A stretch of 64,000 nucleotides of DNA from Manduca sexta (taxonomy: Eukaryota > Arthropoda > Insecta > Lepidoptera > Sphingidae). The stretch covers positions 16,500,777 to 16,564,776 of the forward strand of contig NC_051141.1 of NCBI RefSeq assembly GCF_014839805.1, in the 5' to 3' direction. Under the pieces are notes generated by a model that did no database searches, was not told the DNA's origin, and was given only the letters and a program-made list of their open reading frames with translations. Position numbers and translations under genes: made by a program. Positions 34,083 to 44,231 of this stretch are shown piece by piece (the first letter of the stretch is position 1; each line of letters begins with the position of its first letter).

Positions 34083-34161
34083 CTCGTCAGTCTATACTCT
34101 ATTGAAGCCCACTTACCATCAGATGCAGCGGGGTCACTTTCTGTGTACGTACAAAAAAAAT
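34083..34161 (+). repeat. SINE family B, 3' end
   Basis: Contains CTCGTCAGTCTATACTCTAT, CCCACTTACCATCAGATGCA and GGGGTCACTTTC with a short A tail. Confidence 0.65.
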
Positions 34162-34628
34162 CATATCTCAAAGGCTGGCTTTGGTATAGACATGGTTATT
34201 GTAAGCTGCAGTGATTTACCATCACGATTAATAGTTTACCCCACTAATATACCAAAATAGGTCGCCGGTTCGAACTTGGCCAAATCAACGGTGAAGGGAA
34301 AAAACGTAATGTTTTCAATAAAAACGAACACCCAAACACTGGCCAATATGAGTCGGCGACGTCATACCACGGAATTACGTGTACCGATACACGACGGATA
34401 ATCAGTGACGTAAATTTATTTACATTCGAAAGTATATACAATAAATACGTTGGTCAAATCCTATTGTTTTATACATTAAAGGCCAGACGAGCAAGTCTCT
34501 CATTTGTAATCGACACTTCGCATTACCACTAGAAACACCACACAAACTACAGAACACTGCGTGGCGTTTCACAGCGCTCGTCAGCCTAAAACAATAGATG
34601 TTTCATGTTATACTACCAACTGGTTAAT

Positions 34629-34890
34629 TGGTGGCGTAGTTGATTGCGGTACGCGTGCATTGCTAAGGTCTCTGGTTCGATACCTGACTCGAGTCGTCAT
34701 ATCAGACTCCGAGCTGATACTGAATAGGAAAGCTCTTCCTATTCAATATCAGCTCGGAGTCTGGAATTTGCGTCCGATATGGTGATAGGCTCGCCCCTAT
34801 CACGTCATGACATATACCTACGGCAGAAAGTGAGTGCAACAGTCACGCCTCTGCAGAACTCCTTGGGAAAAAATGGCGTGAGTGTGTGTT
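34629..34890 (+). repeat. tRNA-derived SINE, family A, with internal inverted duplication
   Basis: The head GGTGGCGTAGTTGATTGCGG with B-box-like GGTTCGATACC is followed by an inverted pair, 34703-34730 and 34736-34763 (28 bp each, one mismatch, 5-base loop), built from the CTCAGTATCAGCTCGGAGTC segment. The normal body (GGCGATAGGC, CCCCTATCACGTCATG) and tail follow. Confidence 0.8.
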
Positions 34891-35342
34891 GGTTACAATA
34901 GTTTCAAACGGGAACACAATAATGCTACCACAATATTGGATGGCGGGATATGATATCTGTGATATTTTTATTTAATTTATTTACTGTGGAAAACTTACAA
35001 CTAATACAGATTTACACTATGATAGTAGGAAGGCCAATAAAGTTTTCTATCATGACTATCATTCTATCATATATATCTGCCTAGCCACTTTCTCTATCCC
35101 GTAGACTTGACGCGCCCTATTCGAAACCAATGAACAATAGAAGAGATTCCAGTCCTGCATCATGGAAACTGTATGAAAGTGTGCATAAGGTCTCATTCCC
35201 ACGTAGACGAGATCGGCGGCACGTACCGATGGGCGACGCGAGGTGTCTCCGATAAACTCGGTGGGTTCCTTGTATTGCACTCGCGAAGTAGGGTTGTCAC
35301 TAAGGTATTTTTAAAGTACATCAATAATATAAAAGGTAAGGG
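34891..35342. other. non-coding, no gene seen
   Basis: A CpG-containing patch at 35090-35290 (GAGATCGGCGGCACGTACCG) gives short frames on both strands. No domain or family is recognised. Confidence 0.4.
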
Positions 35343-35640
35343 TTATAATAATAATATCAGCCCTGTATTATATACTTGCCCACTGCTGAGCATGGGCCTC
35401 CTCTACTACTGAGAGGGATTAGGCCTTAGTCCACCACGCTGGCCTAGTGCGGATTACCAGACTACACACACCATCGAAATTCCTATAGAGAACTTCTCAG
35501 ATGAGCAGGTTTCCTCACGATGTTTTCACAAAGAATACACACATGATTTTTAGAAAAGTCAGATGTGTGTGCCCTTCGAATTTGAACCTGCGGACTTCGT
35601 CTTGGCAGTCCGTTCCACACCCAACTAAGCTCACGCCGCT
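35343..35640 (-). repeat. SINE family C, nearly full length
   Basis: Reverse copy from ATAATATCAGCCCTGTATTA to GAACCTGCGGACTTCG and CGCCGCT. About 30 bp of the usual TTCACCGTTAAAGCAAGCGA region is deleted between 35527 and 35530. A T-rich run follows. Confidence 0.85.
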
Positions 35641-36140
35641 TTTTTAATGTTTTTTTTAATTTTTATGAGTTTATTTATGCAAAATATTCTCCGTTCTAAT
35701 TTTGAAATTATTCACTACTGAATTTGGGACACAGTTTGAAGTCCAAAGAAAATTTATATGGCAACAGACATTTACGAGGGCGTAGAGAGCAAATAGAAGT
35801 CAATAGCCTTTATTTTTATTTAGATACGAAAATTAATACAAAGCACTCCAACAAAAAAACGTAGCAAAACGTCTACCTTCCCACGGGCTATTTAAGGGTA
35901 ATATTTAAACCGTCTATATCTCGTCTAAATATTAATAGTCTTTCCTTACCTAATCCTTAATTAAATACACTTAATTGTAGGGACGTGATGGTCTGGTAAA
36001 GTTCTATAGAAAACAAAATTATATTTGAAAATAATTAAACGTGCTGTTTCGGCTGCAAAGTACGCTAAAACTTTGGACACGGGAAGATTTTTAGGGCAAC
36101 CATAAAAATTAGGGCCCAATAGACGATCTACTAATATATA
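35641..36140. other. non-coding, no gene seen
   Basis: AT-rich sequence. Confidence 0.5.
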
Positions 36141-36373
36141 TACTTTTGCTGGTGGTAGGATTTATTTTATATCCGCCCAGATAGCGACCACTGTACACGA
36201 GGTGTAAAATCCACATGTGGCCAACGTAAGAATGTCGCGTTCAGGGATCAACCAGTGTAGATCCGCCTCCAAAAGGCCGGCATAATTGTGTCGACTGTCG
36301 AGGGGTAATCATCTGTCGTCAGTAGACATTCTATCGGACACTACTCCACTTACCATCAGGTGCAATTCGATTC
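36141..36373 (+). repeat. SINE family B, near full length
   Basis: From TTTTGCTGGTGGTAGG through ATCCGCCCAGATAGCGACCA, TGTCGCGTTCAGGGATCA and GGCCGGCATAATTGTGTCGA to CCACTTACCATCAGGTGCA. Unlike 13721 it keeps the GTCGAGGGGTAATCATC segment. Confidence 0.85.
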
Positions 36374-37448
36374 GGTATCGAAGCGCCATAACTCAAATCC
36401 GTTCTGAAACTTCTCCGTTTACTTGTTAACAGACAAGATTGAAGGCAAATTCATTATAACCAAACCATGCTATATGCAATATGCATTCCAATGCTTCCAC
36501 CCCGACCTATGTAGTTACAAATCTAATTCAACCCTATCAGTTTGCTGCTAAAATCGGGTACAATAAGGAGGAACTTAAGACTGATTATAAAAGTAATCCT
36601 TAACAATATAAGTTTATGAAGATGTACGATCTGAATAAGGTCAGAGAAAATCATTCCAATTAATTACTCAATGAAGCATACGCTGTTTGCTCATGGTCTT
36701 TTCACTCACCTATAGATTCGTATGAAACTGACGCTATGTACGGAGTTTTACAAGCGCGTGACATATGAAACGGTGATAGGCTTGGAGATAACACATCAAC
36801 TGATTTCTATATTAATTATCAAGTGATGCAGTTGCATTGTTTTATCTATTAATAAAAACAGATTCAATATACTATGGTGGGTGTGTTACTTAAAAATATA
36901 CAATCAGCTAGTAGAGCGAGCCTGATTTCCGGAAAGATGAGTAAATTATTATTTTATCCGTTTTAGGCGGACACTCGAGACAAAAGCCACAAATTTTTGT
37001 TTTGATTCTTCTTTGATTCAAATACATTTTAGGCATATTGCCCCTCGACTAGTGTAACCTTCCAGGAGGACTAAGTCTCCATGACTGCAGGCTGTTTTTG
37101 AAAGATTAGAAAGATATGTGGGCAATTTCTAATCTAGTACCACTTAAATTTCGAAGAAAATTATTCAGTTCAAAAATATCCGCAATGATTATTTTTATCT
37201 CTAAATACACGAAACACTGATCTTAACTATTATGGTCATGACAGATTCCAAATATTATTCTTATTGGAATATAAAACACGACTGTAAACTTAATAGTTTA
37301 GCTTGGATTACGAAGTTAAGTGGCATGGTATGGTCGAATTTCATAAAATAATTACAAGTATCTAAATAACTTTCAAACTACACAATATCGAGCATACATC
37401 GATGCATATTGAGATCCTCTATCGAGCTGGTTCAATTCAGTTCATCGT
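36374..37448. other. non-coding, no gene seen
   Basis: AT-rich with no recognised element. Confidence 0.5.
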
Positions 37449-37766
37449 GTTACACCCATTGACGTATATTCTATAGACGTCCATATAAACTATTTGTTCC
37501 AAATCTGAACTAAAATGGCAACCAAAACGTCACTGTTATAACCTATTTATTCAGTTGAACAACAAATAAATTTACTTATTTCACTAATTATTATTCACAT
37601 CCAAATTTGCACTTAAACTCACGTTTATAAGCGCCATTTCGTACACAACCGTAAACAACAAGATAGACACCATGCCAAAATCAGTTTAAATGGATTACAG
37701 TTCAATTCAGTTGAACACAATTAATGTTCGGAACACCAAATCTAGTACGTAGTACATATGTATCCA
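37449..37766 (-). repeat. unclassified repeat, family F, reverse copy
   Basis: Reverse complement of 32034: the 5' side ends at CATATGTACTACGTACTAGA on the minus strand, with the same GTTCGGAAC, GTTCAATTCAGTTGAACAC and AATTTGCACTTAAACTC blocks. The 3' third diverges after CGTCAATGG, so the copy is truncated or recombined. Confidence 0.65.
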
Positions 37767-38132
37767 TGGTTATACCCAAAAAACATTTTATAAATTTTAT
37801 ATCACTTAGTGAAAGTATTGTGAGGCAACCCTACACGGCTTTGTAAATCACACAGCCCAGTAGATGATCAGTGATGTTTATGTGTAGCACGTGTGACGTC
37901 CCACGCGAAATAACCGGGAAATCTCTGACTACCCACTGATGACGACGGATTGACGATGGTCATATTATGAGTGTAGAAACTATTAATATATTTCTTGATA
38001 CTTAGTACTGAAGTAGGGATGGATTAATGATTATTTTAATTTATAATTACGTTACGTATAAATATAATTTTAAAGAAAGTCTTTACGTATTTAGAGCCAT
38101 GCCTAGCTCTTATAGGCACTTATAATTTATTT

Positions 38133-38232
38133 AACCCCCGACGCAAAAAGAGGGGGGTATTATAAGTTTAGAGTGTGTCTGAGTATCTGTGGCATCGTAG
38201 TTCACAAACGATTGAACCGTGGAAAAGTAAAA
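38133..38232. repeat. unclassified lepidopteran-type repeat fragment
   Basis: ACCCCCGACGCAAAAAGAGG, 'gggtattataagtttag', CTGTGGCATCGTAGTTC and ACGATTGAACCGTGG are phrases I know as a very common repeat in Lepidoptera. It ends about 40 bp before the Helitron. Confidence 0.45.
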
Positions 38233-38272
38233 AAAATAAATATATTTCTTTGTCATTTAATTGTATTATAAA

Positions 38273-38562
38273 CTAGCTGACCCGACAGACGTTTTCCCGT
38301 CTTAACTATGAATTTGCAGCGCGCATTCTGTCAATCGCTGACAGTTATTTAAAACAATTGACAGTTATATAATTTTTTTTTTTCATTACATTTTCTTAAA
38401 TTTTTTAATTTTACGCGCAATTTTTTTCTTTTTTTTCTTTTATAAGAACCTTTTCATGACAATAACAAGCACAACAACAAAAAATAGTGAGACGGTCGAG
38501 CCGTTCACGCGTGATGCCGTGACCAAGGGAAATAGGGATTCATTTTTATATATATATAAATA
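38273..38562 (-). mobile_element. non-autonomous Helitron
   Basis: On the minus strand the 3' end reads GTCTGTCGGGTCAGCTAG followed by host T (an A at 38272 on the plus strand), matching the CTRR terminus and A/T target rule of Helitrons. The last 70 bases differ at two positions from the copy at 41556, including a CTGTCAGCGATTGACAG hairpin. The 5' side carries CTATTTCCCTTGGTCACGGC and a TATATATA start. No RepHel protein is encoded. Confidence 0.8.
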
Positions 38563-38599
38563 CTTAGTAATACTTTGACCTAAGCGTCCTCACGTCAGG

Positions 38600-38715
38600 A
38601 GCATGTGAAGTCTGCCGACCCGCTATGCCAGCGTGGTGGACTTGACACCTCTCAATTGTAGAGGAGACCCGTGTCCATCAGTGGGACAGTATACAATATA
38701 GGGCTGTTATTACCC
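38600..38715 (+). repeat. SINE family C, 3' fragment
   Basis: Starts GCATGTGAAGTCTGCCGACC and runs to CAGTATACAATATAGGGCTG. Its 3' part has been included in the adjacent 132-bp tandem duplication. Confidence 0.7.
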
Positions 38716-38902
38716 GTTAATAATCCACGACACCAAATCCTCTAAAATGGTCATAAAATGAAATATGCTTGACTTGACACCTCTCAATTGTAGAGGAGAC
38801 CCGTGTCCATCAGTGGGACAGTATATAATATAGGGCTGTTATTACCCGTTAATAATCCACGACACCAATTCCTCTAAAATGGTCATAAAATGAAATATGC
38901 TT
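38639..38902 (+). repeat. two tandem 132-bp units
   Basis: Units 38639-38770 and 38771-38902 both begin GACTTGACACCTCTCAATTG and end AAATGAAATATGCTT, differing at about two positions. Each contains the 3' end of a family C SINE plus unique flank, so the duplication is younger than the SINE insertion. Confidence 0.9.
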
Positions 38903-39778
38903 GCCGTTTGACTTTATTACAAATGTAACTATATTCGCATACATGATGAATAAAGCATTTTATTTTATTATAATTACATTTTAAAATCTGAAGAGTTTGT
39001 TTGTTTAGACGCGCTAATTTCAGGTATTATTGGAAACAATATAAAAATCCTTTTCGATAGTTCATTTATTGAGAAAGGCTATATATCAAAAATATTTCAG
39101 TAGACACACTCCCGTTAAACTGTTGGTGTCCAAAATAACATAACTTCTCTCCTTGATATATTGAATCTGAAGTGAATTCCGATAAAAAATAGGTAAAGCG
39201 CCCCAAACACCATCTTGCCCAGTAAATTATCAATTTAAATTAATAAACAGCATAAAAAAGTTAAACACCCCAAATTAAAATACACCTGTACTGACTACTA
39301 ATTCAATATAATTCACTAACAAACATATTTTTTGCCCTTCAATGATCGGTAGACGGAAGGTCCTATTGATCGTTTCACACCGAAACACACATAATTATAT
39401 TATTCAAAAGTCTTTGAAACTTTTTTGTTAGCCACAAATTATGAACGAATGAAATTATTTTGAGGAGTCCATGATTGCAGGCCGGTGGGTGACTACGCAT
39501 CTTTATGACATGCGGTTGTGTATTATCAATGAAGTGATAAAGTGTCGAACAATACGAATACCAGTCGACAAAGCCACGATCTATAATATGTATGATGTTG
39601 AAATGCTCATTTAATGAATCTAACTCTCCTTCAATTGCGATAAAATAACCTTGAGACATGTATTAACTCATATAAAATCCATATGCTGTTAAATCTGTCA
39701 TCGCCTACGCTATGACGTAAGGACGAAGAATTCAATTCCTTCTCTAACTGCTCCTATATTGCGGGCGTGACTTTATAG
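38903..39778. other. non-coding; polyadenylation-like signal
   Basis: ATGATGAATAAAGCATTTTA at about 38943 resembles a polyadenylated 3' end like the one at 8167. The 94-codon minus-strand frame at 39375-39659 has no recognised domain. Confidence 0.4.
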
Positions 39779-39876
39779 TGTATAAATTTTACCTGCGGCT
39801 CCGCTCACGTGGACAAAGTTTCCCAGGATAAAATTAGCCTATAACACTTAGAAGTAATGTAGCTTCTACCCCCTTT
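39779..39876. repeat. family G fragment
   Basis: ACCTGCGGCTCCGCTCACGT and TTTCCCAGGATAAAATTAGC match the 5' part of the LINE 3'-like family at 51412 and 56698. It abuts the fold-back element. Confidence 0.5.
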
Positions 39877-40099
39877 TTCATGGACGTTATTTATCTAAGG
39901 ACGCAACATTGCTGTGATAACAAGTCTGTTTCTCAGTGCTGACGGCATAACAGCCTTCGCAGTGCGTAGACATAGGGCCGTTGTGATTGGCTAATATTGA
40001 GATACAACTTGAATCTAGTTGGCTGTCAGATAAACAAAGCCGATAAACAAACTTGTTATCATAGCAATGCTCCGTCATTAGATAAATAAAGTGTATGAA
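39877..40099. mobile_element. fold-back element, diverged copy
   Basis: Ends TTCATGGACGTTATTTATCT and, read inward, TTCATACACTTTATTTATCT. The outer ~45 bases of both arms agree, then diverge. The left arm matches 50687 (GCTGTGATAACAAGTCTGTT, GGCCGTTGTGATTGGCTAAT). The 63-codon antisense frame is part of the element. Confidence 0.7.
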
Positions 40100-41555
40100 G
40101 AGGAAAGTATGTTTTTATTTAAGACATTTTTGTAGACTTATCATATCAAATACAAACGCATCAGATTAAGAATATTATTTCTAAATTTGATAATTATAAT
40201 TTTAAGCCAAATACTCGACCGAACTGTAGTTTGATACCTCGCTGTATTAATGTCATTCGATATTGAAATTTAATGTCGACATTCATAAATATTTAGAATA
40301 ACCGCCTAAGGATATGACCGGTGCATACAATGAGGCCTTAAGAGATCCTTACTATTCACAATAAAATATGTGAACAATGCATAAATAAATACTAACAAAT
40401 TTAGAAATACATAAGATTGGCCCTAAAGTGGTTTTTGTTGTCTCCAAGAAGTCGTCATCGAGTAACAAAGTGCTATAATAAATTTTCTACCTAAAAATAT
40501 TCATTTAATCTGAAATATATCATTAAAAGCCACAAGTATTTTATACATCCAAACTCGATGAGTTTCACTACTGGAAGTCGTACAAATATTTATTAGAGAT
40601 ACCCTTATAAAAACTCGAGGTCAAGTTACTTTACTATATCGTTACACAGTTAATTTTCCGAATGCGTAATGTCCCTTGTCTTTTCTGAGACCTCAAAATA
40701 TAAGTCGACATTAAATTTCTATAAACCATGGGCGTCGTCAAGGTACTCTGCCCCCCTAAAGGTTCTAAGACTCGAATTAATTTACCGATTCCATTACTAA
40801 TATTCCGTATGCTTGAACGCGAAATTACTTTGCTCTATGTTATTGTTAAAGCGAGAGAGTGGTGTGGTAGTAGTAGAAGCACATGCGCTCTCGACTTTGC
40901 CTACAATTCATACTTTTCTCATTCTCAATATCAACTTGAATGCCCCCTTTCCCCGGCCATCGACTGGCGACGCTCTTGCTATAGGTAACTGTGACTATGT
41001 GACGAGGAATCCATTTCAAACCTATTACCCTTACACACTTGAACTCTCTTTCACTCAAATGCACACACACAAATACAAAATATATACGCTCACTAAATCG
41101 CGGTTAACAAATAGTCATTTATATTAATTGATTTCACAATACCCAAAGAAAAGACTCAACCTAATTTGAAAACCGCTAGCACTTATTGTACCTTTCTTAT
41201 ATTAAAATAAAGATTGTTCCATTTTCATTCAACATACCGTAAACAAAACAATCATAAAACAGAGCCATATTGAATAACCATTAGCAAATCACAAACATAC
41301 AGCAACGACAATATTTAAACACGTAAATAGTGACTGCGGCATAATTATCACGTGCAACACGATTGAAATGATCCGATTGATAAACACACGTGAAGTTCGC
41401 GCGAAAGGGATTAAGCGATATGACCATGCTCGCGGTAAACGTCGATTACGTAACGGCACGTAAAACATATTTACAAATTATACGTCGGTAGTCTGTATTA
41501 TGAGTCTAGAATTCAGCAGTTTATATTTGTCCAATGACATCTGTAACATTATTTA
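40100..41555. other. non-coding; possible repeat and regulatory patch
   Basis: 40728-40990 is less AT-rich and gives frames of 86 and 104 codons in two registers, probably an old repeat. 41330-41465 is CpG-containing with palindromic ACGTG words (CACACGTGAAG), compatible with a regulatory element. Neither is proven. Confidence 0.35.
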
Positions 41556-41821
41556 TCTATATATATAAGAATCTCTATTTCCCTTGGTCATCGCATCAAA
41601 TGTGAACGGGTGGAACGATTTCGCTAATTCTTTTTTTTGTTGTATTAATTATTGTCAGGAGAAGATTCTTATGAAAGAAAAAATTAAGGAAGTTGAGCGG
41701 AACGTTAGAAAATTTAAGAAAACTTAACGATAATATTAATTTTATATAACTGTCAGCGATTGACAGAATGCGCGCTGCAAATTCATAGTTAAGGCGGGAC
41801 AACGTCTGTCGGGTCAGCTAG
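41556..41821 (+). mobile_element. non-autonomous Helitron
   Basis: Begins TCTATATATATAAGAATCTC after an A and ends GTCTGTCGGGTCAGCTAG before a T. Interior: CTATTTCCCTTGGTCATCGC, GTGAACGGGTGGAACGATTT and a CTGTCA/TGACAG hairpin about 60 bp before the end. At 266 bp it has no coding capacity. It is inverse to the copy at 38273. Confidence 0.88.
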
Positions 41822-42042
41822 TAATATATAAAGAAGAGTTTATTTATTTGAACCCGTTAATATTAGGACTATTAAACAGAATTTGATTTTTTCACTAATA
41901 AGAAATTAACTTACTCCTGAATGCTATACTAATTTTATCCCGGTAAAATAGTTATTCTTGAAAAACTTTTGCAAGCGGGGACAGCATGCAAAAATTAGTT
42001 ATTCATAAAGATATTTTTGTTTACTTAATGTTGATCTAGATT

Positions 42043-42463
42043 CTTTTTTTATTCGAGCATGGCAAAGTAATCCTTCTGCATCTAATGGTAAGTGAAGTGG
42101 GGTCTAATTGAATGTCGATTGAGGAGTGATGATTACTCTTCAGTAGTCGCCACAATTATGCCGGCCTGTTGGAACTGGATACCCAGACTGATCCCAGAAA
42201 GTGACACACTTACGTGGACCACTTTGACGAGTTTCAACATCTTGTGTGGTGGTCGCGATCCAAGCAGATATAAAATATATCCCACCATCAGCGAGGTTGT
42301 TAGACATTGCGGTGGTACCTACCCAGGCGGACTCTCACATATGAGAGACCACCAGCAAAAATCTATCTTATCTGATAGCAAAAATATTACTATTCCCGAG
42401 GATCGAACCCGGGACCTCAGCACTTCAGTATTGTTGACGATGAGCCAGTTATCAACCAGTTAA
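42043..42463 (-). repeat. composite SINE: tRNA head, family D segment, family B tail
   Basis: Minus-strand order: a head with B-box CCCGGGTTCGATCC near 42400, then a family D block (CTCATATGTGAGAGTCCGCC, GGTAGGTACCACCGCAATGT), then family B (GATCGCGACCACCACAC, GGCCGGCATAATTGTGGCGA, ACTTACCATTAGATGCAG) and a poly-A tail. The blocks follow one another without flanking duplications between them. The 123-codon plus-strand frame is a read-through of this repeat. Confidence 0.75.
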
Positions 42464-42735
42464 GATTTAAAAAGGCCTTATAAGAAAAATATTTATGCAC
42501 ATACGACGAAAACTCTCAAGTGACAAGTAAGTACAAAAAAACAACATTTTATCAAGGGATCGGAATGTAAAATACTTAATTAAAAAACAAAACTATATTT
42601 TACTAAAAAGTATTTGCGTCGCCAACAAGCACCATAATACAACTACACCACGAAGTCAGTCTTTTCACATGTAAATTTCGAATAATAGCAGGTTACTGTA
42701 ACTGGTAAGTTTAGTAATTTTTCCATACATTAGAG

Positions 42736-42994
42736 CAGGGGTGGCCAACTTGGTAAGACCCAAGATCTACTTTTCACTGATGATACTCTGTGCTACATAC
42801 ATCTTGGAATCTTAAATGAAACAACATAGTTCAGTACAGAACTTATTATTATTTTGATTAAAAAATGATACAAGACGATGCAGTTAGTGATTAGGTATGT
42901 TGCGCGGTCTGTTCTACGTATTTATATTTTTGCTTTGCCACGATCGACTGGAGTTGTTGTCGGTCGATCGCGATCGACCGGTTGGCCACCCCTG
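42736..42994. mobile_element. hAT-type MITE with perfect 8-bp target duplication (second copy)
   Basis: 259 bp bounded by CAGGGGTGGCCAACTTGG and CCGGTTGGCCACCCCTG. CATTAGAG stands on both sides (42728-42735 and 42995-43002). It is inverted relative to 26881: the 'taagacccaagatctac' end is on the left here and the CGATCGACCGG end on the right. Confidence 0.92.
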
Positions 42995-43002
42995 CATTAG
43001 AG

Positions 43003-43367
43003 AGTTAATTAAACGACACGATCAACAGAGAATCATTAATACATCCGGAGATAGAACAAATGTTTGTTCGTTTGACATTACCAACTAATAGTTTAGTTTT
43101 CATTGGACCAAGCACAAATTTTACGTGTACCATATTGGCAAATTAGGGACAAAATAGTAATTCATACTGTATGTTCCGATTGCTTTAGATATGTTAGAAA
43201 TATTGATTTATCTGTGTACAGTCAACGCCATATGTACCCCGGATAAAGATCTACTTATGTGTAATAAATACGATGGTCTTCCTGTAGACATTCCATCTAG
43301 AAGCCGATGTGCATACACATTATATTATTGCTATACAAATAAACAAGAAATTTTAGACAAGAATCCA
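43003..43367. other. non-coding, small uncertain frame
   Basis: A 61-codon frame (43191-43376) with four or more cysteines has no start context or splice evidence; most likely chance. Confidence 0.3.
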
Positions 43368-43410
43368 CTAACCTAACCTAACCTAGACAACTAACCTAAC
43401 CTAACCTAAA
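43368..43410. repeat. short CCTAA (TTAGG telomere-type) tracks
   Basis: Two runs, CTAACCTAACCTAACCTAG (43368-43386) and CTAACCTAACCTAACCTAAA (43391-43410), separated by ACAA. CCTAA is the complement of the insect telomere unit TTAGG. Confidence 0.7.
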
Positions 43411-43849
43411 CAACAAATTTTTACTAATGTTTCACTCAATAAAAATCACAAATTCCCGCTACATTTTTTATACCATTTAAAACATCAAGAGTCAACATCA
43501 GGGTTGTCAGGTGCTTTAAAGAACTTATCCCGACTTATCCGAAAATCTGTTACCCTCGTCGAGTGCAGCAAACAATGCGCCACCCCTCGAAAACTTTGCA
43601 CCTGTCACCTATAGTTCAAACGGGGAAAAAATACATTTTTATATGTACCGATTCCATTGAAAGTAACAGATGTATGGGGCTTGTTTTATGGTAAAGTATA
43701 TACCGTTAGAGTTTATTTATAAAAAATAAGTAGCATTATAAATTAATGTAATATTTATTTATTTAGACAACCAATAAAACACACAACTATTTGTTACATA
43801 AATACTTGCTGCTGTACTGCTTTACTTACAGGCTGTCACCGCATAAAAA
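43411..43849. other. non-coding, no gene seen
   Basis: AT-rich; nothing recognised. Confidence 0.5.
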
Positions 43850-44231
43850 TACAGCGTCATTTTAACATGGCGTTACTAACTTGAAATAATACTTTACAAT
43901 AAGTTTCTTGAGTCGTAGATACAAAATAAAAAAAGTATAAGTTTTGAACAAAATAATATTAATAAAAAGTAAATTTAATTTTATGCATCCGAAAACCACT
44001 GCTTCTACTCTAAGAGTATTCGTTGAAGTGGCAACATCATACATTCAGTCAAAAGTACACCCACACGACATATTCTGATTAAACTACAAAATGATCAAAA
44101 AATTTGAAAACTAAAACCAGCATTTTTCGTGAAAATATTAGTGATTAATGGATGATTTTTGGCACAATACAGCAAAGGCGAAGACGAGTATATGGTTTCA
44201 TTTAATAACGCAATTTCAAAATGATCCTGTA
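43850..44231. mobile_element. TA-target MITE, family E, intact length
   Basis: 382 bp from TACAGCGTCATTTTAACATG to CAAAATGATCCTGTA. Interior: GTGGCAACATCATACATTCA, TGATTTTTGGCACAATACAG and TATGGTTTCATTTAATAACG. It serves as the reference for the SINE-split copy at 24782. Confidence 0.72.

Noticed and set aside
38639..38902. Possible CRISPR-like or satellite array
   Set aside because: Only two 132-bp units, directly adjacent without spacers, in a eukaryotic genome; a simple tandem duplication.
42092..42463. 123-codon plus-strand open frame
   Set aside because: It lies entirely within the antisense of the composite SINE at 42043-42463.
43191..43376. 61-codon cysteine-containing frame resembling a secreted peptide
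   Set aside because: No signal-peptide cleavage pattern, start context or splice sites, and it runs into the CCTAA tracks; treated as chance.
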